A stretch of 26,209 bases of DNA, taken from contig JALPMN010000592.1 of assembly GCA_024243835.1 (NCBI GenBank), forward strand, positions 1 through 26,209, given 5' to 3'. The stretch is from Enteropsectra breve. Its lineage: Eukaryota > Microsporidia. Positions 22,795 through 26,209 of this stretch are shown here, one piece after another. The notes under the pieces are model-generated. The model was given only the letters and a program-made list of their open reading frames with translations. It ran no database searches and was not told where the DNA came from. Each line of letters begins with the position of its first letter. The stretch's first letter is position 1. A program made the translations under genes and the position numbers.

Positions 22795-23007
22795 ATGTCA
22801 GAGCAGCTCAAAGCAAATGTTTCTGAAAAAGCAATGGAGCGATACAAAAAGGACATTCAGCTATACGAACAAGACATGAAAGATCTGGAAGTAAAGCTGC
22901 AAATTGAAGAAGACGAGTATCAGAAGAGACACTTAAAGAGACTGATCGAAGAAAATAAAGAAACAATTCTCAATATCAAGAATAAGATGGGACATATAGA
23001 ACTGTAA
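22795..23007 (+). CDS. Small coiled-coil protein, 70 residues
   Basis: Starts at an ATG preceded by cagcctaacaaa and ends at tandem TAA codons that overlap an AATAAA. The sequence is strongly charged and helical (Lys/Glu/Gln-rich, no Pro, one Gly), with hydrophobic residues spaced for a coiled coil from about residue 15 to 65 (for example YEQDMKDLEVKLQIEEDEY). It has no leader, zinc ligands or membrane segment. The clean coding composition in AT-rich surroundings supports a real gene. The family is not recognised; a small subunit of a larger complex is possible. It converges on CHK1 with 121 bp between stops. Confidence 0.75.
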   Translation: MSEQLKANVSEKAMERYKKDIQLYEQDMKDLEVKLQIEEDEYQKRHLKRLIEENKETILNIKNKMGHIEL

Positions 23008-23128
23008 TAAAGAGAATTAAATCAGCTCAATTGTTTTAATAGTTATACTATGCTGCCAAGACAATATTCGTTGTACTGTTTGTCAAATGCCATCAATTAT
23101 AATACATTCATTTTTATACAGTAGCATG

Positions 23129-24334
23129 CTATTTTTTGCGGTTTTTCTCTATTAGTGTTTCAAGGCACACAACCATCTTTTTGAATTCAACAGAGTTTCC
23201 CTGTGTCTTCTTTATTGTCACTAGACACCTTTTGCTCATCTGGTGCACTGACAGCTGTCCAACTAGTTTGTTGCGCTGTGTATCCGTTGTGCTAAAGCAT
23301 ATTATGTTATCACATGTCTCATAGCCTATTTTTAGCTGTGCAAATTTTTGTTCGAAAAATTTTAACACGTCATCCTCATTACCGTTGATGTATGAGCGGT
23401 AGAACACTGGGAAGCTTGTTGTCTGGTGTGGCATTGAGCTGCTTATGTATTTTTCATTTGCTGCAGGTCTTGCGCGTTCAGGCTGTGAGTAGAGATTTTC
23501 CTGTTCTACTGTGTAGATTCCTACCAGGAAGGAACTGTCTGTGCAGTCGTTTTTACTGTCCAGTAGCTGGTTGCTCTGCGAGAACCACTGGTCTTTGCAG
23601 ATATCAGAGAGTGTGTAGCGTTTTGATTCAACTGCCAGCATATTCTCAATGAGTTGCACAGTGCTTTTTCTAATTTGGCTGAATGGCTCATAGTAGTGCA
23701 ATTTAGCCTCAAGGTACTGGGTATAAAGCTTATCACTGGGAACAGCGCTGTCCCACGGCAGTTTTGCAGTAAACATATTGATGAGAGTTATGCCTGCAGA
23801 CCACACATCAGCAGCAGAGCCGTCATAATCTCGGCGAAACACTTCTGGAGCCATGTACTGATAGCTCCCTGCAGTGCCAGTGCATCTAATTGGCTCGCTG
23901 TCTTGGCGCAAAACAGTGCTGTATCCAAAATCTGCCAATTTTAAGTTTCCTGAATACGAAACTAGAAGATTCTCTGGCTTTATGTCTCGGTGGCAGATAT
24001 TCTTGCTGTGGATGAATTTTAGTGCATCGATGAGCTGCACAAAAAGCATATGGACGATCTGGGGGCTGAGCCCAAGAGCATTGTGTATCAAAGTATGCAG
24101 GCAGAAAGGCTCGAAATCCATAAGAATGGAATAGGAGTCGGGATTTTGAAAGCTCTTTATAAAGCGGACAATCCTCTTGCTTTTAAGAAATCTGTGAATT
24201 TTGATTTCACGCTGTATTTTTGCCTCATCGCGCGTTCTGAGATACATTATCTTTATTGCATGTGTTTTGCCATCAATAACCACCTTCTTGACTTTTGATG
24301 TCGGGCCGTTATCAATTGTTGATCCAGAATCCAT
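23129..24334 (-). CDS. CHK1: CHK1-type checkpoint serine/threonine kinase
   Basis: 401 residues. The kinase domain has K28 (HAIKIM), helix-C E43, HRD at 115-117 with N122 (CHRDIKPENLL), DFG at 135-137 and APE at 162-164. WSAGITLINMFTAKLPWD resembles the CHK1 segment ending LPWD. The C-terminal part (about 308-395) contains ICFSTTDTQRNKLVGQL and GNSVEFKKMVV. These match the KA1-like regulatory domain of CHK1 (ISTTD-R-NKL and G-EFKR), which separates CHK1 from other CAMK-type kinases. Established role of the family: DNA-damage and replication checkpoint signalling downstream of ATR/ATM. The glycine loop is degenerate (IDNGPTSKV keeps one Gly) and very little sequence precedes it. The frame opens at TTG 24340, and the first ATG is 24334. 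Confidence 0.92.
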   Translation of the reverse strand: MDSGSTIDNGPTSKVKKVVIDGKTHAIKIMYLRTRDEAKIQREIKIHRFLKSKRIVRFIKSFQNPDSYSILMDFEPFCLHTLIHNALGLSPQIVHMLFVQLIDALKFIHSKNICHRDIKPENLLVSYSGNLKLADFGYSTVLRQDSEPIRCTGTAGSYQYMAPEVFRRDYDGSAADVWSAGITLINMFTAKLPWDSAVPSDKLYTQYLEAKLHYYEPFSQIRKSTVQLIENMLAVESKRYTLSDICKDQWFSQSNQLLDSKNDCTDSSFLVGIYTVEQENLYSQPERARPAANEKYISSSMPHQTTSFPVFYRSYINGNEDDVLKFFEQKFAQLKIGYETCDNIICFSTTDTQRNKLVGQLSVHQMSKRCLVTIKKTQGNSVEFKKMVVCLETLIEKNRKK

Positions 24335-25052
24335 TTTCAAGATATAAATTTTAAAATTTTAAAAATTTCAAGAAATTTATATCTTACAAATGATATTTCT
24401 CTTGTGGTTATAGATTAACAGCATATATCAATTTGTGATGGATAGCTCGTGCAGTTTAAATCGTTTACGTGTTAATAATATTTTTTTCATTGCTGATGCT
24501 CGTGAAGGAGCCTTGAACGGGTTTACTAAGTGAATATGCTGATAATAAATTATAGGAGTTTTACAAACTATTTTCTACAATCAATGATTAAGAAACGGTG
24601 CTATATTTAAATCTTTATCATTTGAAACAGATTCAAGTATTATAAAAGGGACCAATATTTGCTCTATTATGTTAAATCTAAGAAATCTTGCTGTAGATCA
24701 ATTACTTACTTAGTTCATTAGCCCCTAATAAATTACTTATGTGATTGTAGTCGTTGGAATCATCCCGACAGTGCACATCTCTTTGAATAATGTTTAACTT
24801 GTTAATTGATGTTGAAATTAAAAATTCATTACCTCCTGAAATTAAAATATTATTGATAGATGGATTTACACATAACTTTTTATTATACTTGTGATAAATT
24901 ATTAAATGTCGTTTACATTAATAGCAATTCTCATAGCGTAAACCTTTATTACTTGTTTATAGTCGATCATATTTTGATTATTAGATGCATTATTAAAAAA
25001 TTTCGTGAAATTTTTATTTATTAGGTAGAAAATTTTAAGATCATCCATCATT
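24335..25052. other. Divergent intergenic region between CHK1 and the 341-residue gene
   Basis: 718 bp carrying the promoters of two divergent genes. Next to CHK1 is a perfect 13-bp inverted repeat. Further along, a 31-codon frame (24438-24533, plus strand) has a protein-like composition but nothing else in its favour. The rest is AT-rich with no RNA gene or repeat array seen. The 341-residue gene is preceded by an aaaattttaag tract. Confidence 0.5.
24339..24385. promoter_or_regulatory. Perfect 13-bp inverted repeat just upstream of CHK1
   Basis: aagatataaattt (24339-24351) and aaatttatatctt (24373-24385) are exact reverse complements separated by 21 bp of A/T palindromic sequence. The inner end is five bases from the CHK1 ATG. 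If transcribed it would form a stem in the 5' leader. As DNA it could be a dimeric regulator site or core promoter. The symmetry is visible; the role is inference. Confidence 0.5.
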
Positions 25053-26078
25053 ATGCGACCAACAAATGCAAACGAAATAGCAAGAGTGGGGTACTTTGTA
25101 ATGAACCTTGCAAGGAAATACGGAGGCCAAGAGGAAAGCCCTAAGACACAAAATAACCTTAAGGTCAGTGAGACATCCACTAATGGCAAAGTCTTGCCAG
25201 TACCTGTCGTTGAAAAAAGCGCTGCTTCTATCAGAGGTCTCAACAAAAGTACAGATGGTAAAGCACAGTCTTTAAAAATCGACTATAAAACAATGCGCAT
25301 ACTGGCTAAGTTTCTATCTGTGCATAAGGAATTTGGAAATTTTCTTCGTTCTAATATTTTCGAGTCAGAAAAGCAGCCCTGGCTGTGGTTTTTTAAATGG
25401 ATTGCAGAGGAAGACACCGATCCAGAAGACTGGTGGGGAATGAGTAGAGTATTTAATCATACTCGTTCACTCGGTACATTTGCAGACCTGAATAAAATGA
25501 TGGAATGCATCATTGAGCAATTATCTAAAAAGGACAGCACGGTGAAAAAAATTTTCAGTGATCTTCTCACAGTAACAGAAAACCTCAGTGCTGATGCGGG
25601 TACTAACTGCAAAGATGGTACTTTCTGCACGACAGAGCTCAGTTATGTCATAAAAGAACCAGTGCCTGAGAAGGAGATAACCAATAAAGCATATGATCGT
25701 AATAGTATCGATATTAGTTACATTGATGCTGATATGGAGCATTCCGAAGACATTAAGGAAAATCCGGAAACACCAGAAACGCACGTAATAGAGACACATG
25801 GTGATACTATTCTTATTGCAGCAGAATCATCTGGCCAGGCCATAGATGATTCACAGCCAGTAGCCCCTTTAGAAATAAAGTTAGTAAAAGCGGGAGAAGA
25901 AAAAGCAACCTATGGACTGTCGGCAGTTGTTTATTGGGGTAAGGACAAAAAAGAACAGCCTCTTCTCAAAACTATGAGCATGTTTAAGTTACGGATATTA
26001 GACAAAGAGGCAAAAGATGAATGGATTCGTATGATGCTGGCTAAACCTGTATTCGTTCTATATGAAAGAGTAATTTAA
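25053..26078 (+). CDS. Unrecognised 341-residue protein
   Basis: Starts at an ATG (MRPTNANEIARVGYFVMNLARKYGG) and ends ...YERVI, with TAATAA at the stop giving an overlapping AATAAA. A compact helical, aromatic-rich block lies at about residues 75-155 (FLRSNIFES, WLWFFKWIAEEDTDPEDWWG, FADLNKMMECIIEQL). An acidic, Thr/Ser-rich linker follows, and then a basic C-terminal domain (GLSAVVYWGKDKKEQP, MFKLRILDKEAKDEWIRMM). There is no signal peptide or membrane segment. Its length, codon-like composition and ATG context support a real gene. I do not recognise the family; the two folded-looking parts joined by an acidic linker could suit an adaptor or nuclear protein, but that is speculation. Confidence 0.8.
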   Translation: MRPTNANEIARVGYFVMNLARKYGGQEESPKTQNNLKVSETSTNGKVLPVPVVEKSAASIRGLNKSTDGKAQSLKIDYKTMRILAKFLSVHKEFGNFLRSNIFESEKQPWLWFFKWIAEEDTDPEDWWGMSRVFNHTRSLGTFADLNKMMECIIEQLSKKDSTVKKIFSDLLTVTENLSADAGTNCKDGTFCTTELSYVIKEPVPEKEITNKAYDRNSIDISYIDADMEHSEDIKENPETPETHVIETHGDTILIAAESSGQAIDDSQPVAPLEIKLVKAGEEKATYGLSAVVYWGKDKKEQPLLKTMSMFKLRILDKEAKDEWIRMMLAKPVFVLYERVI

Positions 26079-26209
26079 TAAACTACCGGTTTTAATTTAT
26101 TCAGTAAGTCTTTGATACCATTGTTTGCAGAGGGATTGTGCAACGCTTGGAAAAAAACTCGTCTTTCTTAAATGTTGTTAGTATTCGCAGCCATTATAAA
26201 TGTTCTATT
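26079..26209. other. 3' flank at the window edge
   Basis: 131 bp after the stop of the 341-residue gene, AT-rich, with no feature recognised. Confidence 0.5.

Noticed and set aside
23122..23131. Perfect 10-bp palindrome tagcatgcta at the CHK1 stop codon
   Set aside because: It overlaps the CHK1 stop codon and is too short to stand out from chance.
24438..24533. 31-codon plus-strand frame between CHK1 and the 341-residue gene
   Set aside because: The composition is protein-like, but it is very short, with no start motif and no homology I can recognise, so it is not reported as a gene.
24902..25246. 114-codon minus-strand frame overlapping the 341-residue gene
   Set aside because: Its first half is antisense to the better-supported coding sequence at 25053-26078, and the rest reads through AT-rich intergenic DNA. 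No motif supports it.

Overview
The window looks like a microsporidian nuclear genome, or at least a very reduced fungal-type eukaryote. The long genes are uninterrupted, no introns are needed to read any of them, and intergenic DNA is AT-rich and mostly 100-700 bp. A CCC-type motif sits directly before the ATG of the largest gene. Two genes are clear eukaryotic housekeeping homologues (Tra1/TRRAP and CHK1), and the rest look lineage-specific. The exact genus cannot be read from the sequence. No rRNA, tRNA or CRISPR array was seen.

Layout. 1-458 is intergenic DNA with short tandem repeats. 459-11135 (minus) is a giant 3558-residue Tra1/TRRAP-like PIKK pseudokinase, the scaffold subunit of SAGA/NuA4-type acetyltransferase complexes, studded with Asn-rich minisatellite insertions. 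11136-11818 is intergenic with two short coding-looking frames. 11819-13903 (minus), 17810-19894 (minus) and 20172-22349 (minus) are three diverged members (A, B, C) of one paralogous family of about 700 residues with an LRR-like centre. B and C have N-terminal hydrophobic leaders and A does not. Between A and B lie a Mutator-like (MULE) transposon, about 14150-16670, and a gene for a probable secreted protein made of two copies of one domain (16809-17744, plus). The transposon carries an intact-length DDE transposase and inverted arms built of an approximately 30-bp periodic motif. After C come a 70-residue coiled-coil protein (22795-23007, plus), a convergent CHK1 checkpoint kinase (23129-24334, minus), a 700-bp intergenic stretch, and an unrecognised 341-residue protein (25053-26078, plus).

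Reading of the whole. A fast-evolving island of about 10 kb (paralogue family, transposon, secreted duplicated-domain protein) lies between conserved nuclear genes (TRA1 on the left, CHK1 on the right). The island has the form expected of a parasite-specific, possibly host-interaction gene cluster remodelled by duplication and transposition. That role is inference. The paralogy, the leaders, the transposase motifs and the repeat structure are visible in the sequence.

Several open frames begin at a TTG upstream of the first ATG. Starts here are set to the first ATG.
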